Shown: positions 36,477 through 47,832 of the stretch, in pieces
Position numbering within the stretch: the stretch's first letter is position 1
How the letters are laid out: every line of letters begins with the position of its first letter
Assembly (NCBI GenBank): GCA_038501785.1
Contig: JBAMJR010000086.1
Location: 659,001 to 723,000, forward strand
Length of the DNA: 64,000 nucleotides
Direction: 5' to 3'
From: Myoxocephalus aenaeus
Lineage: Eukaryota; Chordata; Actinopteri; Perciformes; Cottidae
Program-made: the position numbers and the translations under genes
The notes under the pieces: model-generated
Database searches by the model: none
Told to the model about the DNA's origin: nothing
The model's input: only the letters and a program-made list of their open reading frames with translations

Positions 36477-37157
36477 CCGTCTTTGACCCATGGAAACTGG
36501 ACCATATCTCATTCGGCAGCAGCGTAATGACAGCATAGGGAGGAAGCAGGAACAATCGTTATTGTATTTTTGTGTGTGTGTGTGTGTGTGTGTGTAGTGG
36601 AGGCAGAGAATAGCACAGTTGTGTCAGCTCTGACAGTGCAGGAGATGACTTCAGCATACTGCAAAGAGTGTGATAAGAGACACAACTCTTTGTATGGGAC
36701 GGGGAGAGCGAGTGAGTGAGAGGAGAGAGATAGAAGGGCTGCAGAGGCCGGGCCGGATCAAAGGCCGTCCCGTCCCGTGTCGGGTTCAGCCCGGGCGCTC
36801 GGCACAGAGTGCGTCTGCGTGAGGGGGTGAATGGCAGGTAGTTCCCTGACAGAGCCGGGCACAACGCCCTATTGTGCAAGATGAAACCCACAGGGAGGCC
36901 CCACTGCCAGAGTTCTGCTTTCCAGGAACAAGAAGAACCAGAACACACGCAATCATTTACTCCTACACACAGAAGAGAGAGAGAAAAAAGAAAAAACACA
37001 CACACAACCGCACATCTGTGTTTTCTTGACACCACAGACTCAAAAGTCGATGAATGAAAAAGGTTACCTGCTTGTACAGCTGCCAAGAAGACTATTATTG
37101 GAGAGCGCTTCACACCTGGTATCTGTTCCTCTCAAAGGGTCTCAACATGGCGACGCC
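35070..37157 (-). other. Upstream region without gene
   Basis: GT arrays lie at 36445-36477 and 36572-36595. The 75-codon frame at 35322-35549 (plus) has no domain or splice support. Confidence 0.5.
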
Positions 37158-37262
37158 TGAGCCAGTGGCACATGGGAGACGTTTGCCTTCTGCACACCAG
37201 AAATCTCCTTAGGTTTAGGCGACAAACCTGAAGGCAAACTTCTCCCATGTGCCACTGGCTCA
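37158..37262. repeat. 105-nt foldback: 32-bp inverted arms with one mismatch
   Basis: Arm 37158-37189 is the reverse complement of 37231-37262 except for one base. The 41-nt centre has its own small palindrome (aggttt/aaacct at about 37210-37228). The surroundings are not repetitive. It could be a small-RNA precursor, a tiny foldback element, or a recent inverted duplication. Confidence 0.9.
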
Positions 37263-37496
37263 AAGCTAACCGTGCTAACTGCTACAAATGTAATGACAGA
37301 GCCAGCAGTGTTTACCTGAGGGGAAAGCAGAGGGTGGGTGCTGCGCTTCCACGAAGACGCCGTTATCAGCTGTCGCCGTCATATCTGAGCAGCGCAGAGC
37401 TGCGGCCGTGAGCTAGCCGGCATGGCGCACACACGTGCACTAAAAGCACGCAACACACACTGTGACAACAAAGCAAGAACAAGCTGATACAATTAC

Positions 37497-37498
<2 letters not shown>

Positions 37499-37547
<49 letters not shown>
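37499..37547. repeat. (CA)24 microsatellite
   Basis: Pure CA array. Confidence 0.96.
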
Positions 37548-37549
<2 letters not shown>

Positions 37550-39429
37550 GGAGATTGACTTAATTCCCTGTTCAGGTAGACATTACCCAGCAGCAAATAA
37601 CTATTTGCTCTGTAAAGATAAATGTTGTGTGATGCTCCTTTAATCTTTAAAATCAGTATCTTAAATCTTGGAGTATGGACGTGGAAGCCTGCCTTATCCG
37701 GCCTAATATCTTTCTTCCATAATTTCATCTCTCAGGCAACAGGAGACCATCTGTAACTACAGCTCTCATTACCTCTCCCACTCATAACACTGTGAAAAAA
37801 CAATACAAAATGTTCCTAAAAAAAACCAACTAATAGAAATACACACAAGCACGTATACTCAACACACACAAGCATACAGAACAACAAGTGGTCGTGCCAA
37901 ACTACCCAAACTATGAGGTGGGAAGCTGCGAAGACACAGCAACAGAGAGACTTTACGTATTCAATTAGATATTATTTTGTTGATCTATTATGGACGTACG
38001 AGGCTGTAAGTATCTCTGAGGTTTATGGTTGTACAGTTAACTAATCTAAGCAGTGTGGTGAAGTCAGACATCACTGAAGGCCGGCTGGGGCTGTGTGTTT
38101 AAACCTTGTTTAAAGGGCACATCTCTGCATCTGTGCTCAACACCACAGCCTGTGTCCTGATGAATAATTCACCATGTGCATGGGGCCGACACTCGTCCAG
38201 CTCTAACGTGTCTGAGCTGATGGAGAGAGTTGGTAGTAAGGATCTCTTCCCCTTGCTGTGTACTAGTAAGACAGATGTCCTCAAAAGGGGGTTGGGTTTC
38301 CAGTGGACAAGAGGAGAAATCAGGAGCGTATGCGATACATTTTAATCCATCCAAAAGTGGCCTCACTTATTAACCTGATAGGTGTTTTAACGGTGGCCAA
38401 CATAGCTCATATTCCACCAGCTCGGGGAAGGAATCATCAACTGTCAGCGGGCTGGAAACCACCGACACACCAGCTGAAATCTCATACCAGAGATTGTGTT
38501 AAAGGCGCACAGCCATAAGGAATGAGAAAAGGGTCAACAACACGACACAGAAGAGAAGCCTGCCAGGTTATCGGGCCATCTGGCTCTTTGTGGAGCCGGC
38601 AGGTGAGAACAACTTTACGCAGTCGGGATATATAAATCATCCGCTTCGTCGGGTATTTAAATAACTCTTCAGTGTCAGATCTCTGAGCTCAGGTAACCAG
38701 ACACCTCTGTGGGGGTAAGCGGGGATCAGCACATCCAAGCTCTGGTCTTGAAGCTCTCTCTCACCGTGAGGCTGTGGGTCAACGATGTCGAGTCTACGCT
38801 CTGGGAGAGGATTCAAGTTGAGAGACGGTATTCTTATGAGTGCCAAACTTCGTCTAAAGCCCGCCAACAAAAGATGGGAAAGATGTAAACTGATGGTAAA
38901 AAGGCAATGTCTATATATAACGTGATAATGGTCTGAATTAAAATCCACAGTCGTCCTTCCGTACAAAATATTTATTCAAAAGTTTATCTGAAACTAATCT
39001 AGAGGTTCAGCTGTCCAACTTATCTTCCAACGTTCCAACTTTTTTTAAACAAATGTTCTATCCTATCTGAGCTTATCTATAAAACAAAAGACCTCAAGTC
39101 CCCTTTTTTTTGGCGCAAACTCTTGTGACACTGTGTGAGCCGTGCTTCTTTTCTGCCTCTTGTCTTCAAACAGGAAGGGATAAGTGGGAAGCAGGCAGCT
39201 GGTTGCCACTAGAAACCGCAGCTTTCATAGAGGAATGTCACCTTCATTCTGGAAGTCCACAGTTACGCGATAAGTAGGATGGTACGGCTTCTCGCTTGTG
39301 AATGTTTTCTTGATGCCATTGAGTTTGAAAACAACTCGGACTGCAGCAGAGATAAAGAATGATTTCCGTCTGTGGCGTTAAGCTGCACTGTGACACCTCA
39401 CAGTAACGCCCTGCTGGAGGAGGGACAAG

Positions 39430-39465
<36 letters not shown>

Positions 39466-39905
39466 AAAGGGAAAATGGAAAAAGTGTGTTTCCTCTCTGA
39501 GATGCAACACTTCCTCTTTAGCCACGGCCGACCTTTAGTTGAGAGAGCGGAGCCAAATCACTGCTGCCGGAACGATGCTGAGAGTTTAAACGGCGAAAGG
39601 AAAAACAGAACCCGATTATGGAATCTCCCGCTGAACATTTTCACAACAGTAATTTCTTTCGGGGGGGGGGAAAAGGACCACAAAATAAAAAATGCAACCC
39701 ATAACTTTGCAGAGAGGATAACCACGACTTCATGAAACACACAAGATGATATCTGGTTTCAGCTCAATGATGGTTATCATGGTTATCATTGGGCAGCATT
39801 GGGTTCATGTTGAGTATTGAGCATCATCAATAATGACACATATGTCTGTTTTTAAGTGTCCAGAAACGTTTGAGACTTCTGACTTCTTTTACATTAAGTG
39901 GGGTT
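37548..39905 (-). other. Upstream region without gene
   Basis: A GT/GA array lies at 39430-39466. No coding signal was accepted. Confidence 0.5.
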
Positions 39906-40105
39906 TGGCGGCGGTGGCAGGTCGTCCACTAATCGGGAGATCAGCGGTTCGAGCCCCGGCATGTCGAAGTGTCCTTGGGGAAGAGACTGAACCCCCAGAA
40001 AAGGCTGTGAAACCGTTGTGTGAAGGGTGTGTGTGTGTGTGTGTGTGTGAGAACGGGTGAATGTTGACATGTAGTTTTGTTCTTTGAGTTTTCTGAAGGC
40101 AAGAA
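39906..40105 (+). mobile_element. tRNA-derived SINE, copy 1
   Basis: The stretch contains ggtcgtccactaatcgg, a pol III B box ggttcgagccc (39946-39956), then atgtcgaagtgtccttggg and gactgaaccccc, a GT-rich middle (40027-40049) and gggtgaatgttgacatgtag near the 3' end. This order matches a tRNA-derived SINE family very common in acanthomorph fish. The A-box part is damaged, so it is probably inactive. Confidence 0.7.
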
Positions 40106-41321
40106 AGGTGCCTTGGATTCGAATGCAAGGCCATTTATTTAGCTGATAAGTGCTATGTTATTTTTTTCCCCCCTTCGCTTTTCACCCACAATTTCCTTTG
40201 TTTTGTGGCCAACGCCGCTGGTCGGACCCGGATGTACACAATCAGCCGTGTGCCTCCTGTGCCGCACACTTTCATCCAGGTGACCTCACCAACCACAGGG
40301 ACTGTAGAGCAGCAACAAAGACATGAAACATCACCGGCTTTACCGGTCGCAAACCCCGCCGGAGGTACTGTACCACTGCCAAGAACTCAGCTCTTTGCAG
40401 TGTGTATGTCTCTCTCTGCAACACACACCATGCTTTCATCTGCAGCAGAGGGCAGCAACCACGCAGAAGGAACAAAAACAAGGGGAATGTGTTTGTTTCG
40501 CCTCAGCGTTTTCTTTACTTATTGAATCATTAAAAGGGATGAAATATTCTGTATTCTATTACCATCTATTTCCCCCGTCTTCTATGTCACTCATCCGATT
40601 CAGGGATGCAGGGAGCTGAAGCTGAGAAGTCTGGTACATTCTGGACACAGCAGTCTGTCACAGCGTGGGCTGAAAAAATCCACATCAACTCAGAGACACG
40701 GTGACATTCACGGTCACATCCACAGACAATTTAGAGGTCGATTCATGGCCAAAGCACCCAAAGGAGATGTAACTTGTTTAACCAAACACTGCAATATCGT
40801 AAACAATTTGCTTTTGCAGTAAATTGCCAAATAGACACACTTGCCTTATTATTTTTTATGTAAACAGCAAAAAGATCTTCACTGTACGACATCAAAAGCA
40901 TCTAAAGTCTTTACAATTTAGGTCTCTACCAATTTGGTTAATACATGAAAAGCATCACATGCATACCTTTAACTATAATCTACTTCCCATCATCTTTCTA
41001 ATCCAGTGTGTGCAGCTTTGTTGTGAGAAATTCCAGCTTCCTCTACCTGCAGCCAATTAATCAGCCCCTGTGACAGCCAGGCTAGCAGACAGAGAGCTGT
41101 GGGTAATCTTGTGATCTGATCCGGGATCAGCACATCTTTACCACGTCCGACGCAGAAGTATTAGGTGAAGCTGATCACAAGTCAGAGGAGGAGGCAACTC
41201 CCTTCTTTAGGTTCTGTTGTGTAAGAGCCGCAAACACGCACAAAACACATTGCGCCCGTACAAAGATTCTCAATCCTCAGCTCAGCTCCCGACCGGGAAG
41301 ACACAACGTGAGTGCAGCGGG

Positions 41322-41374
41322 AGAGGAGGAGGAGGAGGAGGAGGAGGAGGAGGAGGAGGAGGAGGAGGAGGAGG
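41322..41374. repeat. (GGA)17 microsatellite
   Basis: Trinucleotide array. The polyglycine open frame across it is an artefact. Confidence 0.96.
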
Positions 41375-41515
41375 GAAGCGTCATCGTGGTGGTCTGACTG
41401 TCGGAGGGAGACATGAATGGCTGCGTTAGCAGCGCCCTGAAGGGGCAGCCAGGCTCTCAGCCACTTAGCAGAGTATGCCGAAGATAGTGGGATACATCAT
41501 GTCACACTTAGACCC

Positions 41516-41518
<3 letters not shown>

Positions 41519-41574
<56 letters not shown>
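41519..41574. repeat. (GT)27 microsatellite
   Basis: Pure GT array. Confidence 0.97.
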
Positions 41575-41576
<2 letters not shown>

Positions 41577-42789
41577 ATGCAGTGCAGTGTCAAAACCAGC
41601 AGGTTATAAAAATGGGTGATATGGCCAGAATCCTTTATCTCAATATCGGTCATTTCATATCTTGAAAAACTATGCATATCATAATAAAGCATGTTTTCTG
41701 GTATAGTTCAATAAATAAAGTCTATTTTTTTTTGTTTACTTCTGTGTGAATTCAATAGTTGATAAATGAAAAGTACTGTTTGTGCAAAATAAGACTAAAT
41801 AAATAAATATTTCAAGCTCTCCTCTGACTACGTTTACGTGCACGCATTCAAAATACAGAATAAATCCGTTGAAGATAATAGTTTGATTTAACAGATTCAA
41901 TCACAACTTTCTGAGAAATTTAAATTAGTATGCGCTTGTTATTATTATTATCAATTTAGACGATGTAATTGTGCATCACGGTATCTTGATACATAGATTT
42001 AAATAACATGAGAGTCAATACATCATCGTATTGGAACTGCGGCCCGAATCGGAGACGCAAAAACAGCTGCCAGAATAAATAAAAAGAGTAAGTGGGTGAA
42101 AGCAAACCTTTGGTCCATCGTCACGACGCTGCAGTGGATTTCCTTCATTGCAGAGGAGACGACAAACCGCTACATCAGGCCCACACGTCTACAAGAAAGG
42201 AAAAAGAAAAAGTGAGATGGAAACTGCAATCCTCTAAATGCTTTCTTGGCACGTTATACTCCCTTCTGCCTGCCTGCTTTACACCGGTGAGTGAGAGTGC
42301 GTATGTCTCCCAGACTCTGATAATAGGATGCGGGGAGGGGAAATAAAATAAAGAATTGCTCCTCTTTGAAGCATAGCAGGCATCGGATGTAATGAGGCTG
42401 CTGGATGTCCATCCTTACCGGGCCATGAAATGTATTTAGCCCATCAGATTGCATTAGCCATGTTGAGACTGAAATAAACCCTGCTGAGGGTTTATTAACA
42501 CTTGTGTAGGTTGCAACTGGCAGGGCTGTCATACATCACAAGGGACAGATGAAAGCATGAAAGCAAAGTTTAAATAATTGGGGGGGGGAACCCACCATAG
42601 CTACTCACAACTTTAAGTCGATAACAAGCCAGCAAAGTATTTAAATACATTTCCAGATATAAATAATTATATATATATATTGGTGTTTATTTTTCTTACT
42701 ATATAAAATAAAAACAATGATACAAACCTGTTGTAGATCACTGCAATATTAAAAAAAAATGTCTTCTTCTTTCTTTTCTTTTTTTTAAA
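41575..42789 (-). other. Upstream region without gene
   Basis: AT-rich DNA with no accepted coding signal. Confidence 0.5.
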
Positions 42790-43345
42790 TAGCTCCTGCA
42801 GCAAAACACCCGCACGTGAACGCGGCGGTGACGTCACGGGAGATGAAATATAGCGACCGTTACGAAAGATAAGTTGAGCAACAGCGTACTTTTAAAGCGC
42901 TAAAGACTTAGGTTAAATGACAGCAGACGAGCCGTCGTGTACGGTGTGAAGCGATGTGTCTAAAGCTTAAAAATAAAAAATAAAAACTCAAAAAGAGACG
43001 TTAGTTCGGTGCCGGTCGGTGTCGTCAGTGAGCAAGCGAGCAGTAACGGACTCAGGTTGACGGTCCACAGAGCTGCTAATACGATGAAATATCTACACCG
43101 ACACTCTTAACCGCTTTTCCGCGCGGCAGGGAGGCGCACGAACTGTCGGTAAAACTACCGGAGAAAAAGCGAACTAAAATGTGTATTTCACACTTACAAC
43201 GGGGTAATAGCAAACTGTTGGAGCTGACGGACGTTCAGCCCCCCTCCTCCGAGTACCGTCCGCCCCAACGGTCCGCTCTCGCTCACTCACAGCTTCTGAC
43301 GTCATGACGTAGCACGTTACCCAAAACGGAAGAGGCCCAAAGAGT
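42790..43345. promoter_or_regulatory. CpG-rich block with two full CRE sites, candidate promoter
   Basis: The palindromic CRE TGACGTCA occurs at 42829-42836 and at 43297-43304, the latter followed by a TGACGT half-like site. CG dinucleotides are frequent across the block (cgcggcggtgacgtcacggg at 42821-42840), and an E-box CACGTG is nearby at about 42813. Flanks are AT-rich. Full CREs in CpG islands usually mark promoters bound by CREB/ATF factors. The most likely target is the tmcc1 long form on the minus strand. Confidence 0.45.
43198..43300 (-). other. Candidate non-coding first exon of tmcc1 long transcript
   Basis: Reading minus strand from the CRE-bearing block, a CpG-rich stretch ends at a GTAAGT donor (43192-43197, plus-strand acttac). 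No long open frame is present, as expected for a 5' UTR exon. The 5' end is a guess. It lies about 11.7 kb upstream of coding exon 1. Confidence 0.33.
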
Positions 43346-43429
43346 GTGTCGCTCTCAGAGGAGTCACCCTCTGAAAAACAACGGAAACCCATTTCCTCCA
43401 CTGTGATGAAAACATAAAGATCACGAAGG

Positions 43430-43627
43430 TCATTATAATGAGATACTATCTCAAAATAATGACTTAGCATCTCATCATTTTGAGTTACTATCTCAGCTTA
43501 CTATCTCATAATTTTGACTTACTATCTTAATTTACTATCTCATAATTATGACTTATATCTCAACTTACTATCTCATAATTATGACTTACATCTCAACTTA
43601 CTATCTCATAATTATGACTTATATCCC
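43430..43627 (+). repeat. Degenerate tandem repeat, unit about 32-35 bp (cttactatctcataattatga)
   Basis: About six units with the core tactatctcataattatga and a ttatatctcaac spacer. The last three units are nearly identical, the first ones decayed. Confidence 0.9.
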
Positions 43628-44429
43628 CAAAAAAAATCTGCTTTCTTATGTATTTTATTGATTGTATCTTCGCTAAATATGTACAAAATGTGAAATATAC
43701 AATGAATAAAACCGAGAGAGACGGAGATCAAAATGTGTCTATTTTCTGGTCGAACATTATTACCTAATTCATACTGTTTGGGACTGTGAGGCAGTGACTA
43801 ATCCTAAAGCGACCCAAGAGATGGACATAAATTATGAAAAACTACAAGGACATTCTTGTTAATTCCAGAGAACCACATCCAACCTAATTTAACACTATAC
43901 ATCAGTCTTCCTGTTCCCTTGCTTGCTCCGAGGAACGTTTCATTTCTGGATAATAAGTGCAAGGTCTTCCTCTCACATCCCGGTAGCCATGGCAAGATAA
44001 AATGTATCTTCAATGTCAATGCCGAGAGTTGTTTTATTCATCATTTCGGGCTTAATAAGTGTTCCGAACTTCAACCAACAAAAAGCTGACTTTGCGGTTC
44101 ATGAAGAGAAACATGTGCACAATACGAGTCCACAGCTTGTAATGCTTGCATGTTCTGTCTCAGACTCATGTCTTGAGTCTCAACAGGCCATGTACAGTAA
44201 GGCCATCCAAGCACTCCAAAATCTTAGAACAACGAGGAAGGAAATATTATAAAAAGCCTTTATTATAGTGACTAAATCATTAAATAAAATTCCAACATGT
44301 TTCAACCACAGTGGACTTTGTTAATGATATGAGTGGCCTAAACAGTTATTTTCAGCTTTAACAATTTAAAATGAGTAAAAGTAAAGCCAATTTATTACAT
44401 TTTACAGTGATGTCTTTGTTACACCCCAA

Positions 44430-44619
44430 AATAAAAACTTTTTATTTTTTATTTTTCACTCGTAATTGATTGTTTTGGTGTGAGTTGCCTATATGTTTGG
44501 AGATATCAGCCATAGAGATGTCTGCATGCTCTCAAATAATGGAAATATATGGCAGAATATATAGCACAATATATGACGCTGTGGTGGTCAAAGCACCAAA
44601 AAAAGAAGTTCCTACATAG
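44430..44619 (+). repeat. Dispersed repeat copy B, interrupted by a LINE
   Basis: It shares gattgttttggtgtgagt, ggagatatcagcc and agacatctctatgg-like pieces with the copy at 62500-62800. It ends abruptly at ttcctacatag where the LINE frame begins. Confidence 0.5.
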
Positions 44620-46167
44620 TTTGAGCACCATAAGCTGAGTGACAATCACCGACTGGCTGACGACCTGAATGTCTTCTATTGCAGGTTTGACAAGCCCACT
44701 TCCACCCCGCCCAACTGCTCCATAATCGAACAATCACCTCCACTCTCTGCCTCACCTCTCCCATCCATCCCCCCACCGGCACTGAGGATCTGCGAAGGGG
44801 ATGTGAGTCGGCTCTTTCAGAGACAGAAGATCAGGAAGGCTCCGGGCCCAGACGATGTGTCCCCCTCCTGCCTGAAAGTCTGTGCTGACCAGCTGGCCCC
44901 CTTCTTCACGGAGATCTTCAACCGATCACTGGAGCTATGTGAAGTCCCTTCCTGCTTCAAGCGCTCCTTGATCATCCCGGTCCCCAAGAAATCCTCCATC
45001 ACAGGATTAAATGACTACAGACCCGTCGCCCTGACGTCTGTGGTCATGAAGTCCTTTGAGAGGCTGGTGTTGACCCATCTGAAGGACATCACGGGGCCCC
45101 TGCTGGACCCCCTGCAGTTTGCCTACCGTGCAAACAGGTCGGTGGATGATGCAGTAAATATGGGACTGCACCATATTCTGCAACACCTCGACTCCCCAGG
45201 GAGATATGCAAGGGTTCTGTTTGTGGACTTCAGCTCTGCATTCAACACGATCATCCCGGAGGTTCTTCAACCCAAACTCTCCCAGCTCACCGTGCCAGCC
45301 CCCACCTGCCGGTGGATCACAAACTTCCTGACAGACAGGACGCAGCAGGTGAGGCTGAGAAAAATCATATCCAGCACCCGGACTATAAGCACTGGCGCCC
45401 CCCAGGGATGTGTGCTCTCTCCACTGCTCTTCTCCCTCTACACCAACGACTGCACCTCTGGGGACCCATCTGTTAAACTCCTGAAGTTCGCAGACGACAC
45501 AACGGTCATCGGCCTCATCAGCGACGGCGACGAGTCTGCGTACAGACGGGAGGTTGAACAGCTGGTTCTCTGGTGTGGTCAGAACCACCTGGAGCTGAAC
45601 AAGGCCAAAACTGTAGAGATGACAGTGGACTTCAGGAGGAGCCCCCCAACACTACCCCCCCTCACAATACACAACAGCACTGTTTCTGCGGTGGAGACCT
45701 TCAAGTTTCTGGGATCCACAATCTCCCGGGACCTGAAGTGGACCGCCAACATCAACACCATCCGGAAAAAGGCCCAGCAGAGGCTGTACTTCCTGTGCCA
45801 GCTCAGGAAGCACAACCTGCCTCAGGAGCTGCTGATCCTGCTTTACTCCGCCATCATCCAGTCTGTTCTCTGCTCTTCCATCACTGTGTGGTTTGGATCG
45901 GCCACCAAACAGGACAGAGTCAGACTCCAACGGATCGTCAGGTCTGCAGAGAGAACCATTGGTTCCAGCCTGCCCTCCATCCTGGACTTGCACACCTCCA
46001 GAGTCAGGAAGCGGGCTGTAAAGATCACCACAGACCCCTCGCACCCTGCAGGACACAAGCTGTTCCAACTCCTCCCCTCTGGTAGGCGCTACAGAGCACT
46101 GTACGCCAAAACCACCAGACACAGGAACAGCTTCTTCCCACTGGCCGTCACTCTGATGAACAGTTAA
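44620..46167 (+). CDS. Reverse transcriptase region of LINE ORF2 (5'-truncated, open)
   Basis: The frame is open from 44620 (a TAG at 44617-44619 precedes it) to TAA at 46165-46167. It starts with LADDLNVFYCRFDK, the usual linker before the RT. Counting from the GTG at 44803, the motifs are APGPDDV (13-19), motif A VDFSSAFNTI (D142), motif B TGAPQGCVLSPLL (197-209), motif C FADD (229-232), HLELNKAKT and FLGSTIS. The C-terminal part ends LLPSGRRYRALYAKTTR and FFPLAV. All RT catalytic aspartates are present and no frameshift is seen. With no endonuclease and no 5' promoter, it cannot move by itself. Confidence 0.88.
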   Translation, partial: FEHHKLSDNHRLADDLNVFYCRFDKPTSTPPNCSIIEQSPPLSASPLPSIPPPALRICEGDVSRLFQRQKIRKAPGPDDVSPSCLKVCADQLAPFFTEIFNRSLELCEVPSCFKRSLIIPVPKKSSITGLNDYRPVALTSVVMKSFERLVLTHLKDITGPLLDPLQFAYRANRSVDDAVNMGLHHILQHLDSPGRYARVLFVDFSSAFNTIIPEVLQPKLSQLTVPAPTCRWITNFLTDRTQQVRLRKIISSTRTISTGAPQGCVLSPLLFSLYTNDCTSGDPSVKLLKFADDTTVIGLISDGDESAYRREVEQLVLWCGQNHLELNKAKTVEMTVDFRRSPPTLPPLTIHNSTVSAVETFKFLGSTISRDLKWTANINTIRKKAQQRLYFLCQLRKHNLPQELLILLYSAIIQSVLCSSITVWFGSATKQDRVRLQRIVRSAERTIGSSLPSILDLHTSRVRKRAVKITTDPSHPAGHKLFQLLPSGRRYRALYAKTTRHRNSFFPLAVTLMNS

Positions 46168-46363
46168 ACAGACTCCTCATCTGCACTATCTGCACTTTTG
46201 TGTTGTTTTACTACTGTCTTTAATGTCCTTTTAATATTTTTAATATTTATCTTGTATATTGTGTGTGAAAAAAAAGAAGTACGAAGAGCAAGTGAAACCG
46301 GAGTCAAATCCCATGTATGTGCAAATTTACATGGCCATTAAAGCTGATTCTGATTCTGATTCT
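44620..46363 (+). mobile_element. L2/Rex1-like non-LTR retrotransposon, 5'-truncated
   Basis: It comprises an open reverse transcriptase frame, a stop, a short 3' UTR and a tandem tail (ctgattctgattctgattct). The endonuclease half is missing. The 5' junction abuts an older repeat at about 44619. The 3' UTR is nearly identical to the truncated copy at 27451-27688, which suggests fairly recent activity of the family. Assignment within L2/CR1/Rex1 is by overall look. Confidence 0.85.
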
Positions 46364-47356
46364 GACATATTCAGAGTACTCTATACTCTTTTGTCACATA
46401 TTCATCGTTTAATCCCGAAAAAGTCCGACAAATCCTGCACAATCTGTCATATTTGCTACTCCTCAAAACCTACAGACATAAACCTGTAGGCACAGTATAT
46501 CTGCATGTTTCAATCACCTGACAATAATACTTTCTGAAGGATCTCGAGGCCTTACGAAGGCCTTTGTTGCTCTAGTTTCTCTCCACTAGATGGCGACGTT
46601 GACGCAGACATGGAGGTCAGAGCAGCTGTCGGTTCTGATTGTGTTCTGTCTCTAAAACATTGACTATTCTCATGTTGTTCCGCTCTTTTAGACAAAATTC
46701 AGACGTCGCTGTGATTTTGTCTGATATGAAAACCACAACGAATGTTCCGCACTTGAACTGTGTACTAGTGAGCGGCTGCAGGTGATGATGTAACCTGAAT
46801 GTGGATGTTGGGGGGAAGAGGTTAAGCAAGTGTGTGTGAATGAGTGTTTGTGGTTTCATTTCCTTCACCCGTCTTCAGACAAATCCTCTCTGTGTGCCAT
46901 TTATTTTTTATTTATAATGTTCCTTCATCAAAAAATACATTTTGGTTGAATTGTCATGTCATTCTGAACTATTTTCGTCTTTATTTTGTTGTTGTTATGT
47001 TCCTACTAATCCAAATTCCACACACTTATAACCTGATGCCAAACAACTGGACCTGGCAGTATTATTATGCTTCAACCTCATTGGTCATTAGTGGCTGAAA
47101 AATATAAGTAGTTTTGATTTTTCTCACATTCTTCATTCATTTTGTAGAAACATAATATAACTTAACTTCAATCTGGAAGACGGCAGCTATCGTCTGAGGA
47201 TGCTTTAGCTTTTCATTGGTTTAAGATCAGTTTGTAAACTGGCTACTTGTGAAACAGTCTCACATCTCAAGAAGCTAACCGGACTGTGAAACATGAGCAG
47301 TGTTTGTAACACAACAGACTGTCAAAGTAAAAGTCTCTAAACCAACTGTGTCTGGC
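46364..47356. other. Intergenic, no gene seen
   Basis: Ordinary AT-rich DNA. Open frames on both strands have no domain. Confidence 0.5.
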
Positions 47357-47832
47357 AGTAATACAGTAATATAGTAATACACTAATACAGTACTATAGTA
47401 CTATATTAATATAGTAATACTGTAATACAGTAATATAGTAATATAGTAATATAGTAATACAGTAATAAAGTCATACAGTAATATAGTAATACAGTAATAT
47501 AGTAATATAGTAATACAGTAATATAGTAATGCAGTAATATAGTAATAGTAATACAGTAATACAGTAATATAGTAATACAGTAATACAGTAATAATATAGT
47601 AATACATTAATATAGTACTATAGTAATACAGTAATAATATAGTAATACATTAATATAGTAATATAGTACTATAGTAATACAGTAATACAGCAATACAGTA
47701 ATATAGTACTATAGTAATGCAATAATATAGTAATAGTAATACAGTAATACAATAATGCAGTAATATAGTAATATAGTAATACAGTAATACAGTAATATAG
47801 TACTATAGTAATGCAGTACTATAGTAATACAC
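47357..47832 (+). repeat. AT-rich minisatellite (agtaatacagtaatat units)
   Basis: About 475 bp made of 7-8-bp modules agtaata, agtaatac and agtaatat, with occasional tactatagt variants. Higher-order order is irregular. Confidence 0.95.

Noticed and set aside
37067..37113. Minus-strand ATG with 15 codons (MKRSPIIVFLAAVQAG) ending at a GTAACC donor, as another tmcc1 first exon
   Set aside because: It ends in phase 1 and would not join the phase-0 exon at 6887. No matching acceptor phase was found at coding exon 1.
39946..39956. B box as a sign of a tRNA gene
   Set aside because: The A-box half and the cloverleaf are missing, and the downstream sequence is SINE body.
43433..43627. CRISPR-like array of regular repeats
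   Set aside because: The units are degenerate tandem copies without unique spacers, in a vertebrate genome.
45007..46122. Open frames of 156-193 codons within the LINE
   Set aside because: They are other-frame shadows of the reverse transcriptase.
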